Positions 8,758 through 18,653 of a stretch of DNA of 19,889 bases are shown here, piece after piece (the stretch's first letter is position 1; each line of letters begins with the position of its first letter). Below the pieces are notes generated by a model. The model saw only the letters and a list, made by a program, of their open reading frames with translations. It made no database searches and was not told the origin of the DNA. The DNA comes from Actinomortierella ambigua (lineage: Eukaryota > Mortierellomycota > Mortierellomycetes > Mortierellales > Mortierellaceae), in contig JAAAJB010000627.1 of assembly GCA_016098155.1 (NCBI GenBank), forward strand, positions 1 to 19,889, written 5' to 3'. Both the position numbers and the translations under genes were made by a program.

Positions 8758-8817
8758 CTTATTGCCTCAAACACTCTGCTGTCTGCTTCACCAGCACCCA
8801 CCCCCTCACCTTCGACA

Positions 8818-10371
8818 ATGCTCTCCTCCAGTGCTGCAGCTCATAACCTCAACTACAGCGACCTCAACAACGTCCTCAGCCAGCCAGAGACGGAACACAA
8901 CTGGGCCGCAAAGGAAAATGCCTGCAAGCTAATCGGCAATGCCGCCCACCCAGGCATACAGCATGACATGGACTTTGTCGCCTTTATCAAGAATCACCGT
9001 GCCTCCCTCGCCTCGGCTGTATGTACAATGTCGATTGCCCCATGCACTGGCACTTGCCGTCTATCGCACTCTCTCAACAATGCACTCATCCTATCCCTCC
9101 TCCTCCCCACATCCCTCTTTGGTTCGACATGTTTAGATCAAGACTGAACGCACGCGCCTGTCTGGTTCAGCATGTGACATGGTTGACAAGATCGCCAAGG
9201 CCATGCAGAGTGACTTTGGCCCCCTCCTTGGTGAAGTCTTTACCGGTCCGCTGCTCCAGGTATGCGCAAGGACCAACAAGGTCATGGTCACCAGAGCTGT
9301 CAAGGCCCTCCAGAGCTCCATTGACGTTGGCTCGTTGGTGTGCTTGCCAAAGGCCTGCGCAGAGATTGCCACGCCCAACAAATCCCTTCGTATTGCCTGC
9401 ATCGGCCTAGTCGCCCGCTCCATCGACCGTTTCTCTACCCATGAACTCGAGCCCTTTGTCCACATCTTTGAGCCTGTCCTGAAAGAGAGCGTCTCTGATG
9501 CTGCACCCGAAGTGCGTGACACCAGCCGCAAGTCCTTCAAGGCCTATGCCTCAAAGTTCCCTGAGCGGGCTACATCGTACGTTTTGTCGTGTCATACATA
9601 TCATGCCATGTCTGTCTCTCTTTCACTCCTCGTCTCCCCCCCCCGCCATTTCTTTCTCTTGTCTCTCTCTCTCACTCTTGGACAAAAAAAGCGCATACAA
9701 ACAAAAACGTAAATGAGCCATGCAATGTTAGGGCATATGGATCGGCTCACCCAACTCACCCACTGAGCATACAATCGTGTCTCGTCCTGTCTCATATATA
9801 GACTGATGACTACCATGCCAGCCAATGTTCTCAAGTACCTCCAGCCTGACGCAAAGTCGGCTTCAGGGACAGGACCAGGATCTGCGACAGGAGCTTCAGC
9901 ACTTTCGAGGACAGCAACAGGAGGCATTACCAAGAGCCTCCCCTCAGGAGGCGCCAAGGCAAGCCTGACAAGCCGTCACCATTCGGCCAGGGATATGTCT
10001 CTCGGAGGTGCCAGTCGGACAGGAGCCAGCGTTCGCCCTGTGCCCACAAGAGCCGCCTCTGTGCCTGCTGCAGCAGCAGCTGCTGCTGCTGCTTCCGGTG
10101 ACCATCCGGGACAAGGCTCTCTCCGTACCCCCAAGACCTCCTCTACGCCTAGCACAGCCAACCAACATTCTCACCATCACAACCACCCACAGCACCAGCA
10201 GCACCAGCAGCACCAGCAGCACCGTTATCTTCAGCATGAACAATACCACCCACAGGCATTGTTCGATATACCCAGAAACAGCTTGGCCGAGCGCAGGCCT
10301 AGTGTGGAGAGGACTGCCAGCAGATCTTACGGCACTAACACCGCTTGGCGGTACCCTGTCCATGACCATCC

Positions 10372-10404
<33 letters not shown>

Positions 10405-12076
10405 CGCTATGGGCATGTCGTCGCGTCCTCAGAACAATAGAGGTCGGACGCTTAGCGGCAGCGCCATGACGGCGAGCGCCATGATGCAGCGTGCACCAGC
10501 AATGAACCTTGCAGCACACGGTGGAGCGCAACGAGTCACCTCATCTGGATCATCGTCGCAATTCAGCAGCCATTCTACTTCAAGCGGCGGGCCATCTTCA
10601 CATGGTTCGCTCAACACTTTTTCATACAGTTCAGGCGCACGGACAACGACTGCTGGGGCTGGATCAGCAGCAGCGGCGGCAAGATCAGCGCGCGCGTCGA
10701 TCAGTGGTGGTGGCTCGGGGCACAGCAGTGCAGCAGGTGGCCCCCCAAAAGAGCGCGCTATGAGCGCTAGTGAGCGTGCCAAGGCGTATTCTGCGAGCCT
10801 CAAGGTGGAGATGAGTCAGCGACGGGCCAACGATGCAAAAGCCGCGGCCCTTCGTGGACGCAGGGCAATGACAGAGGCCGCAGAAGACCACCACCACCAC
10901 CATCACCCATTATCATCACCACTCACGACAAGTCGCAATGGTCACACAAAAGGTTCAATGTCCGATGCAGCACGAATGATGGCGCGTGAGCCATGGCAGG
11001 GAGCCCGTAGTGCATCCCCGCAGCTAGAGTCTTATGCGTCGTCGTCGTCATTTGATACCATGTTGTCGGATCCGGATGTTGGCTCTATTGATATCCACCA
11101 TGATGAGAACCACCTACACCACCATCACCAACAAGCCCAGATTCAATTAGAGCAGCAACAGCAACAGCAGCAGCAACAGCAACAACAACAACAACAACAG
11201 CAGCAGCAGCAGGTTCATGAAGAGCATGCTATTGAGCCGCATCGTGAGCAGTCAGAAACAGCGAGGCGATCGTTGGAAAATGTGAGCATGCCTCGAGAGC
11301 ATGGCTTTCTGTCGATTTTGACCGACGCGAACGCGGCCAAGCAAGTTGCAGTTGATGATCGGCATGGCCCCCTCTCTGGATCGTCGTCTGTCCCATCGTC
11401 GGTGACGTCGGGATCGTCGGCTGGATCGTCGTGCTCGTCGCCTTCATCGTTGACCTGGAGTGTGGCCAGTGGGATTTTGAACCAAGTGACGGCGTCGTCA
11501 AGAATAGTGCCAGAGGACCACCATCATGATGACGGCAATGTGGAGAAGGCGGTCGCTGCAGCGGCGGCGGATGATGATGCAGAGACACGTGCAAGGTTTG
11601 CCAAGCCGTGGCCCGATATGGAGATGATACCCGAACACTGTGCACTCTTTGGTAGCACAGAGACAATTCTGCGCACCGAGGCCGAGATTGCAGCATTCCA
11701 TCGCATGCAAAAGGAGTTTGCTGTGCCATCTGAGCCCGAACCCCTGATTGACGAGGACCACGAGGATCTAGACGGAGAACGAGCTATGGGCTCGGCGGAG
11801 ATGGAGGGCGCATTTGCAGAGACGGGCTGCACGGCTACTTCAGCTGCTGCTGCTGCTGCGACTGCAACAGCCGTTGCCGCTAGTGCTGAAATGATGATGT
11901 TGGCGGTGGAAAACGAGCATGTAGAGGTGCACATGTCGGATGTGGAGCACGAGCTCGACAAGCCGCTAGGAGGAGATGTTGAGGCGCTGCTGGCCATGGA
12001 CGAGAGCATGGACAAGGGACACCGAACCGTAGACGAGATGGGACAGGTGGCGATGGTGCAAGCGAGCGTTGATTAA
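8818..12076 (+). CDS. CLASP-type (Stu1/Cls1-like) microtubule-stabilising protein, 3 exons, 971 aa
   Basis: CLASP proteins bind microtubules and tubulin through TOG domains and promote rescue at plus ends and in the spindle. Exons: 8818-9018, 9137-9576, 9802-12076; introns GT-AG, phases 0 and 2. Residues about 13-213 form one CLASP_N/TOG HEAT array: NWAAKENACKLIG opens it in the position of the family DWEKRENAL motif, RASLASAIKTERTRLSGSAC and ALQSSIDVGSLVCLPK follow, and SDAAPEVRDTSRKSFKAYAS plus FPER close it, matching the family DxxxEVRxxAR...FPER. From residue 214 the protein is low complexity: Ser, Ala, His-Gln, polySer (near 10376-10402), polyHis (near residue 577), polyQ 665-684 and Glu/Asp-rich patches, so most is probably disordered. 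The tail near 11620-11735 (MEMIPEHCALFGSTETILRTEAEIAAF) is the only ordinary-looking C-terminal stretch. No second TOG domain is seen, although most CLASPs have two or more. Confidence 0.87.
10189..10222 (+). repeat. Tandem CAGCAGCAC repeat encoding His-Gln-Gln
   Basis: Three to four copies of a 9-nt unit in the low-complexity part of the CLASP gene, giving (HQQ)n. Confidence 0.8.
10376..10402 (+). repeat. (TCG)n encoding polyserine in CLASP
   Basis: A pure trinucleotide run encoding about nine Ser. TCG is the favoured Ser codon in the other polySer stretches of this gene too. Confidence 0.85.
11153..11212 (+). repeat. CAG/CAA repeat encoding 20 glutamines
   Basis: Mixed CAG and CAA codons inside CLASP exon 3, giving residues 665-684. 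The codon interruptions suggest a maintained glutamine tract rather than a recent pure expansion. A His-rich patch precedes it. Confidence 0.9.
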
Positions 12077-12812
12077 CAGTGGCTGCAGCTGAGAAAGGAG
12101 TCGGGGGAGGTGAGGGGGGGGCAGGGCCGCAGCCCGAGTTTGCTGCACTCATGCCTCATGTCCCCTTTTCCCCGCCTGTGGTAGGTTGGGTGGCCTCTTG
12201 CACCCATTCCCCACCCCTGCTTCCTTCTCGAGCTGTATCTTTTTTTTTCACCCTCACTCGAATGGATCACTATGAGCACGGGAAAGCCAGGCATTGTGCT
12301 TCGCCCTGCTGGCCCGTGGTCGTGCGCCGAAGATGAGACTCCACCCATAGCAGTATTTTTTTTTCTAAACAACGCACCGCTTTGTTTTTTGGGACCCAGT
12401 TGTTTTGTTCAGGGACAATATTTATATACATGTATATATATGCCGCGATTGGCAATGTTGCTGGCAAAACAACAAGCTGCTCTGATTTGTTGTTATTGTT
12501 GCTGTTGTTGTTGGACAGCAAACAATCCACTGAGAGAGATGGAGAGTGAGAGAGTGAGACAAGACAGGAGAGAGAGAGAGAGAGAGAACGCAAACACTCT
12601 TCTTTGCAAAACCAATCCACTGCACAGTTAGCTGATGGCGCCCTACTTTTTTGCCTCTCTGTCTCATTAATCGTGTTGGTTGCATTCTCTCTTTTCCACT
12701 TTTCCATTCATCCATTTCCTGGCTCCTTCCTGCCCCCACCCATTCACGCCATCTCCATCTCCTGTCTCTTCTCTCTCCAACTCCATCTCCCATTTCTTCT
12801 CCCTGCAATTCA
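12077..12812. other. Intergenic: CLASP 3' region and F-box gene promoter/leader
   Basis: Tandem genes separated by 736 nt. The left part (12100-12370) includes a G-rich run near 12114-12121 and T homopolymers, probably the CLASP 3' untranslated region. An AT-rich island with a 16-nt palindrome lies at 12423-12438, a GTT-rich patch at about 12488-12515 and (GA)n at about 12569-12587. From about 12645 to 12812 the + strand is pyrimidine-rich, the likely F-box gene leader. Confidence 0.55.
12423..12438. promoter_or_regulatory. 16-nt perfect AT-rich palindrome, TATA-like
   Basis: TATATACATGTATATA equals its own reverse complement. It lies between the CLASP stop and the F-box start and could be a promoter element or a dimeric-factor site. 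No function is demonstrated by sequence alone. Confidence 0.4.
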
Positions 12813-13964
12813 ATGCAGCTGCAGGCCGAGCGCGACCACTTCATCAATGGGGGGATCCGCACGGGTGGAGGTGGCTCGTCGTCTTCGTCCTCGTCTCTCG
12901 CTTCGTCGCCCATCTCCTCGGCCCTTTCCTCGCCCACGCTGCCTTCCTCGCCCACACTTTCATTCTCCACAAAGGCCGAGCTGAGCCCTCAACATATGCA
13001 TCGTCTCAGAAGTGCCTTTTCTCATCGCCAGCAAGTCCCGTCGCCACCAACCCCTCCCCCTCAGCCGGCTTTTGTAGCCGGACCATCCTCCTCTTTTTCC
13101 TCCTCCTTCTCTTCTTCCTTCCCCTCCTACCACCAGCAGGCATCCACATACACAGCTTCTTCTGTGTATGCTTCTGCGTATGCTTCTGCCTATTCTTCTG
13201 CCTCTGCCTCTGCCTCTCCCTCTCCCTCTGCCTCTCCCTCTTCTTCCGCTTCAGAGTCTACCTCTGCTCCCCGTCGACAACTGCCTTCACCTGTGCACCC
13301 TTCACGTAGAGCGAGCCCAACCATCCCCGACCTCGCCCCCTTCCCTTCGCCGGCGGATTGCCACCCCGCAGTCGGCACACTGACCCACGCCGGTCAGCTG
13401 GCTCTTCTTCCGTCCGAGCTTCTTTTCCACATCCTATGGCAAGTCTTTTTTTTTTTTTACTGTTTTTGTTGTTGTAGCTGTTGTCCCCTTTTAACCCAAG
13501 CTCCGTGCACGCCCTTCACTTGCATGTGGTGTGGTGGAGATACGAGACAACATCCTTCCCCCCTGTTCCCTTGTTCTTCTTCCCATGTTGGTGGGCATGA
13601 CTGCGATTTTGATCCCTTTCGCCCATCCTCCACCGCCATGGACAAGAAACAACAATCTATTCTCACGGCTGTGCGTGGAACAAAGGGGGAGAGACAAAGA
13701 GAGAGACAAGGCATTTTTGATGTTTTGTGTATGTGTTATGTGTACATGTGTATGTTGGATGCAAAAAGTGTTTTTGTTATGGTGGTTGTTGGTAGTGGAT
13801 GTTTGCTTTTCTTGTGGCCGTTTGAGCATTTCTTGATGCGATGTTGTCCAAATATACCCAACAGGAACAAAAACGACTTTGCAAAGAAGAAAAGAGCTAT
13901 GCGCGTAGTGCTTCTTTATTTTTTCTTCATTCACTCAGCGTTGACCCCTTCATTCTTCTCTTCT

Positions 13965-14015
<51 letters not shown>

Positions 14016-15417
14016 CTCTACATTGTACCCCGACGACTTTTTTTTCGATTCCGGGTGCTGTTGTTCTCGACCCTGTATTGTGCATCCTATGCACACATAC
14101 ACACAACATGGCATGCATATTCCTCTCACCCACATCACTCCTCCTACAATTGCTCACCTCTCTTCCCCTTTCTCTCCCTATCTCTCTTTGCAATCATCTT
14201 ACAGTCGCCTCTCAGCCTTTGACCTATGCCGACTCGCTTTGGTAAGAGATGAGAAACATAAGAGCAAGAAAAGAATTGTGCTCTCTCACACACATACACA
14301 CTCTCCCACCCCGATGCATAGCTGCAGTTTTAACTGCGACGACAGTTAACTCACCCATCCTCTTCTTTCATATCTTATGTTTCTCCATCTTCCTTTGGGG
14401 GGGGGGGTTATTGTTAAACCCTATTGTTGGTGGGAACATTTACCCCTCTTTGTTTCTGCGGGATAAACTGTACACAAAACTGTGCTCAAAAATGTTAGAC
14501 GAGCAAGTTCTACTACGGCTTGGCAAGAGATAGGTCCATCTGGCGGGTAAAATGCCGCGAGCATATGCTCTTCTCGACTCGACATTTGTACGCGCAGCCG
14601 TCCGTGGATTGGTTCGCGTACTATCGGTACCTGCATCGGCACTGTCGCGCGCTGGACCGGAACTGGCGAGAGGCCACCCCACAATCGGTCACCGTCCTCG
14701 AGGGCCACACGAGTCTGGTCACCAGTCTGGAGCTTTCGCTGTGGACGTTGGTGACGGCCTCGATCGATAGCACGGTGCGGGTTTGGAATCTGAGAACCAT
14801 GGAGTGTATCCAGCTCTTGCGCTGCAAGCACTCGATCACCTGTGTCACGCAGTGTGATAGCATTGGTGCTGTTTGTGGCCGCACATCCTTTGGGTGAGTC
14901 TCTCTTTTTTTTTTTTTATTTTTTTTTTCTACTCAGTGTCTTCACCACAGCGGTACGCGTCTTCTTGAAAACAAAAGACTAAGCATGTACTACGCCCAAT
15001 GTACCATTTTTTTGCAATTCTCTGCATCTCCCCGCGCTCACGCTAAATAGAGCACTCATCATCTGGGACATCAAGACAGGACAGGTGGTGCTACAGGACA
15101 ACGATGCATGCCCACTTATTGCGAGCTGGATGTACATGGACGAGCGATATATTGGCTATGGAGCAACCGATGGCAGCGTGACCATCTTTGACTGGTCATC
15201 GCGCTCTGAGCTCAAGATTGCAGGATTCTATCAGGAGCACACGGGCGATGTACGTACTCGTTGTTGTTGTTGTTGTTGTTATTGGGTTATTGTATTCATG
15301 GGCACTCTGTAGGGGAACAAGAGCCAGTAAGATGCTGCAGAGTCGAGAGCCGACATGAATAGTGATGATTGTAGGACAAAAAAGACGACCCGAAGAAATG
15401 AGGTCAAAAGAAAGACT

Positions 15418-15479
<62 letters not shown>

Positions 15480-16757
15480 GAGAGAGAGAGAAAAGGTTCA
15501 ATGTACCTACACTCTAATGAGGGAACGCGACGTGCATTGGCTCTTCGAACCATTTGCGGCTCTTCTTTTAATGCGTCTTTTTTTCCCACCAACCAAATAC
15601 GACCATAGATCATTTACGTCAGCATTCTGAACATGGAGATTGTAATGTCGGCTGGCACCAACGGTGAGATACTCTTGTACTCACTCGCCAAGCGGAGGAT
15701 CATTGGTCGGTTTTTGTTGCCTGGAGCAGCACAGGCGGTCCCATCCACACCGACAATATGTGGCAACAAGGTCATGTTTTCGACGCAGGATGCCATTTAT
15801 GAGTATGAGCTCGATATTCAGGACATTGTCTCGTCCTTCAACCAGGAGAACCAACGTGAAGAGGAGAAAAAGATGGAGACCAACAAGCAACAACCACAGC
15901 AGTGCCTGAAGAACTCCAAAATCACATTCTCCTCTTCAAAGTCGCTATTGCCATCAACACCGTCATCATCATCACCATCACCATCGTCCTCGGGACCGTC
16001 CAGCCGCTATTGGAAGCCGTCCAATAGCTTGCTCTCACAAATCCGCGAAAAGATTGGACCTGCCAAACTGATGGCGCTCTCACTAGGCGGCGAGACCGAG
16101 CCTTCACCTTTGCACTCTACATTCTCTGCACCGCCATCGATTTTGTCGTCGTCGTCCTCTTCCTCTTCAACTTCTTCTCTTGCTTCATCATCACCATCAT
16201 CAGCAACATCAGCATCATCATCGTCATCATCGTTATCATCATCGTCGTCGTCGCCCTCGCCCTCTTCATCCTTTGCGCCCTTGTCGTCGACGTACCGAAC
16301 AGCATCCTCTCTCACTCCAACAGCAGGGACGACAACAAAACCCTTAACTACAGCGTCAGTATCCTTGCCAACTATCACCACCACCACCGCTGCCACCATC
16401 ATGACAACACCGGCGCGAACAATACCAACGCGGTTCCCACAATCGACCGGCCTGTACTATCTACCCCCAGGAAGCCGCGTTCTAGACCACGGAACGACTT
16501 CGGCGCGGCTGTCGGTAGGGGTGTTTATGCGGCAAGGATGCGACATGTTGAGCGAGATGGCAGTGTATACAGGAACAGGAGAAGGAGGCAAAGAGAAGAA
16601 GAAGCTCCGGACGTGGAGTGGCGCTGCCGTGGATCGGATGTTGCGGACTGCACCACGAAGTCATTACTATACGACGATGGAGTGCAATGAACACTGCGCC
16701 GTCATCACCTCGGGCGAGAAGGTCTATGTCGTGTCGTTTTTGCCGACTGGAATCTGA
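12813..16757 (+). CDS. F-box/WD40-repeat protein, 5 exons, 801 aa
   Basis: Probably an SCF ubiquitin-ligase substrate receptor: the F-box would bind Skp1 and the WD40 propeller the substrate. Exons: 12813-13438, 14205-14241, 14499-14893, 15051-15249, 15609-16757; all phases agree. Residues 1-190 are Ser/Pro-rich. The F-box (about 195-240) is LALLPSELLFHIL / CRLSAFDLCRLAL / TSKFYYGLARDRSIW, assembled from three exons. WD units: VLEGHTSLVTSLELS...TVRVWNL (about 286-315), then SFGALIIWDIKTG, DGSVTIFDWSSR, TNGEILLYSLAKRR and QDAIYEYELD. A Ser/Thr-rich insert of about 200 aa (about 500-695) interrupts the propeller before final strands ending EKVYVVSFLP near the C-terminus. Intron 1 starts with GC rather than GT. 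The upstream Met at 12651 lies in a pyrimidine-rich leader, so MQLQAERD at 12813 is preferred. Specific orthology was not recognised. Confidence 0.86.
13439..14204 (+). other. GC-AG intron 1 of the F-box gene (766 nt)
   Basis: Donor ATG|GCAAGT, acceptor TTACAG|TCG. Using GC restores the F-box hydrophobic core HILCRLSAFDLC in frame. I found no GT donor near the F-box boundary that gives the same join. The intron is three or more times longer than the others here, contains T11-12 after the donor and a 40-nt (CT)n tract, and stays open in one frame for most of its length by chance of composition. Confidence 0.8.
13971..14010 (+). repeat. (CT)20 tract in intron 1 of the F-box gene
   Basis: A perfect CT dinucleotide run within a longer pyrimidine tract, about 195 nt before the intron 1 acceptor. 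It is complementary to the (GA)n tract in intron 4. Confidence 0.92.
15250..15608 (+). other. Intron 4 of the F-box gene with GTT and GA arrays
   Basis: Donor GAT|GTACGT, acceptor CATAG|ATC; 359 nt. It contains (GTT)n at about 15259-15280 directly after the donor and a long (AG)n array. Exon junction GD|IIYVSILN keeps the WD-repeat register. Confidence 0.8.
15421..15476 (+). repeat. (AG)28 tract in intron 4 of the F-box gene
   Basis: A perfect AG dinucleotide run followed by GTGAGAGAGAG. It lies on the sense strand and is complementary to the (CT)20 tract in intron 1. Confidence 0.92.
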
Positions 16758-17221
16758 AAAAAAAATTGGAGTTTCAACGCTCCCCCCACACACACACACT
16801 GTATCAATAATAACCCCTCATTTTTATTATATTTTATTGGTTTGATTTATTGATCATTGTATAACCCTTGTGGGGGTTTCAAGGGACGGGCGAGGCGGAG
16901 GACGAAGGGAAAAATACCCCAGATTGAGGCTGAGGGACAATATGGAATCGTGGCAAAAAGGAGTTGGTGTGGAGGGAAGGGGGGAGGGGGGGTATAAACT
17001 GGATGTGGCGATGTGTCTTCTCTTTTCATGGGGTCTTGGCACACGACATGTACAAAAAAAAAAAGCCAAGGGGGATGAACAAGGGCCATTGCCAGCAATA
17101 AGCCCAGAGTCATAAATAGACACAACACAGAGAGCGTGGTGTGTTTACTCATCCCCTCATGTCCATGACTGTAACATGTGTGTATGTGTGTGTATGTGTG
17201 TGTATGTCTTTTTTTTTTTCC
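16758..17221. other. Convergent 3' intergenic region
   Basis: Lies between the stop codons of the F-box gene (+) and the DUF2015 gene (-). The AT-rich part (16800-16855) holds two AATAAA hexamers on the minus strand (16833-16838 and 16846-16851) and AATAAT-like sequence on +, compatible with overlapping or adjacent polyadenylation sites. The rest has G runs (16978-16991), an A run near 17053 and a (GT)n patch at about 17178-17206. Confidence 0.55.
16833..16851 (-). terminator. Candidate polyadenylation signals (AATAAA x2)
   Basis: Two AATAAA hexamers on the minus strand, about 370-390 nt downstream of the DUF2015 stop codon. They are the nearest canonical signals seen, but the distance implies a long 3' untranslated region, so the assignment is tentative. 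Confidence 0.35.
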
Positions 17222-18137
17222 TTATGGTCGAGGCTTGAACATGACCGCTTTTGGATCTGTGGGCAATCCAGTGCGAGGGTCGATGCCGTTGGCCTCCAAC
17301 TTCTTTTGTTGGCGAATGAGACGAGCCTGGTCAAAGTTGCACTTGTACTTCTTCATGATCTTGCGGATTTCATCCACATCCTCCAGTCCAGCGCGATTGT
17401 CTATTTTGTTTCATGTGGTGTGTGGGAGGCGGACAAAGCAATAATAATGGAATAGAGATTATGCGGTCAGTTGTCATATGTCTGGCTCGAAAAGGGTGGG
17501 GGGGGGAGGTGGGAGAACAGTTAAGAAACCAGTAAGCAAGACAACCGGTGTCTGTTTTTGAATGTGGTGTGGTTCTCCCTTTTTTGTTAGGGTGGCCGGT
17601 GTAGTAATCCTGGGTGGTGAGTTAGTGGGTCCCCTGGGCTGACTTAAGAAAAGGAAAGAGTCAATCATTACCTCCATCGAGTAGATTCTGCTGGATATCA
17701 AAGTTGTTGGATGTCAAGCCCTCCTCGATATTGCTCTGGAAGGTGCTCTCCTGGTCGCCAAGGAAGTTGAGTCGAGTGTAGCGCAGTCGGTCACGCAGCT
17801 CCTCTAGCTTTGGTTGCCAGTGACCTCGTGTGATGAAGGCGACTAGTATGGAGGTATAGAATAAGAACGTGTTAGCATGGAAGCTTGATGGTGGAAGAAT
17901 AGGGCAAAGCACCTCCCAGTCCCCAAAAGAAGGTCACACAACATGCTTGGTGAAGTATGTGGTTAAACGTTCCTTTCCTCGGTGTCAAGGAAGGGTACGT
18001 GACATGAAGATATGCATGCAGTATGAATGAAATGCATTCCATGGATGACAAGGGAGCCACGAGCAGACCCAGGAACGAGGGAGAGGATGATGGTTACCTA
18101 TGCACACGACAAGTAGGAAGAGGATGAATGTAAGCAT
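17222..18137 (-). CDS. DUF2015-family small membrane protein, 3 exons, 129 aa
   Basis: Function unknown; DUF2015 is a fungal family of short proteins with an N-terminal membrane anchor. Exons in transcript order: 18137-18098, 17842-17672, 17400-17222; introns GT-AG, both phase 1. Exon 1 encodes 13 residues, nearly all hydrophobic (MLTFILFLLVVCI), extended by VAFIT in exon 2 to a single transmembrane segment or signal anchor (about 1-17). The conserved core is visible: FLGDQESTFQSNIEEGLTS, then FDIQQNLLDG joined to DNRAGLEDVDEIRKIMKKY, NFDQARLIRQQKK, and NGIDPRTGLPTDPKAVMF. This agrees with the family pattern GDxRxGLD...NFDEAR...NGIxPxGxPxDPKAV. The start is fixed because the ATG begins the hydrophobic segment directly. 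Exon 1 is only 40 nt of coding sequence and would be missed by simple open-frame searches. It ends convergently with the F-box gene. Confidence 0.88.
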
Positions 18138-18653
18138 GCTCGGTGGTGGGGGGGGTAGTGTGTTGTGTGAGCAGAAATGGAATAGAAAGAAGGAGAGTGA
18201 GTGTATGTGTATGGAAGAGAAGCAAGTGCAGCAGCAGACAGTGCACGGAACTTGCAACCTTGGTGATAAAAAAAGCTGATGGAGAGCAGAGCATCAATAT
18301 GTAAATAATCGCAATTATGATTGGAATTACAGCCAGTGATGTTGGGCTATTCCCATTGGGCAGAATTGCCCCCCACCCTCCCCGCCCCCTCTTCCTCTCT
18401 CTCTCTCCCCACCATCAATCAATCATCACTCGCGACTGGACTGGACTGGGGTGGGACAGAGCCACTGCCCACTGACAACTCCAGCGTGCCTGGCAGTCCC
18501 CCTCCCCCCACCCACTCCCCTTATTTTCTTGCTCCATCTATTCTACCTTTGTTTCTTTATTCACATCACTCCCCACACCTCCCCTTCCTCCCCTTCATCT
18601 CCCCCCAACCTTCTTTCCTTCCCTCTTTCTTTCTTTATTTTCTAAATCATACA
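18138..18653. promoter_or_regulatory. Divergent promoter between DUF2015 and the His-rich protein gene
   Basis: 516 nt between two start codons on opposite strands. The left side (18145-18235) is purine/G-rich on +, so pyrimidine-rich for the DUF2015 transcript. The right side (18365-18650) is strongly C/T-rich on +, the likely leader of the rightward gene. An open frame through the right side encodes only Pro/Ser/Leu repeats and is not considered coding. Confidence 0.55.

Larger units (their letters stand above)
8253..8817. promoter_or_regulatory. Divergent promoter region between the sirtuin and CLASP genes
   Basis: The two genes point away from each other across 565 nt. The sirtuin side (8365-8460) is purine-rich on +. 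The middle holds (ATCC)n and (CTT)n arrays. The CLASP side (8660-8815) is pyrimidine-rich on + and includes a TATATAA element at 8751-8757, about 60 nt before the CLASP ATG. Transcription start sites cannot be placed from sequence alone. Confidence 0.6.

Noticed and set aside
9944..10531. Long minus-strand open frame antisense to CLASP
   Set aside because: It reads the complement of Ser/Ala/Gln repeat codons; composition is low complexity and no family was recognised.
11524..12015. Minus-strand open frame antisense to the CLASP 3' end
   Set aside because: It is a Ser/Ala-rich shadow of the coding strand, without its own leader or motif.
13439..14204. Continuation of F-box exon 1 as one long coding exon
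   Set aside because: The frame stays open for a long way but encodes repeat-derived sequence and breaks the F-box after its first helix. Splicing at GC-AG restores the F-box precisely.
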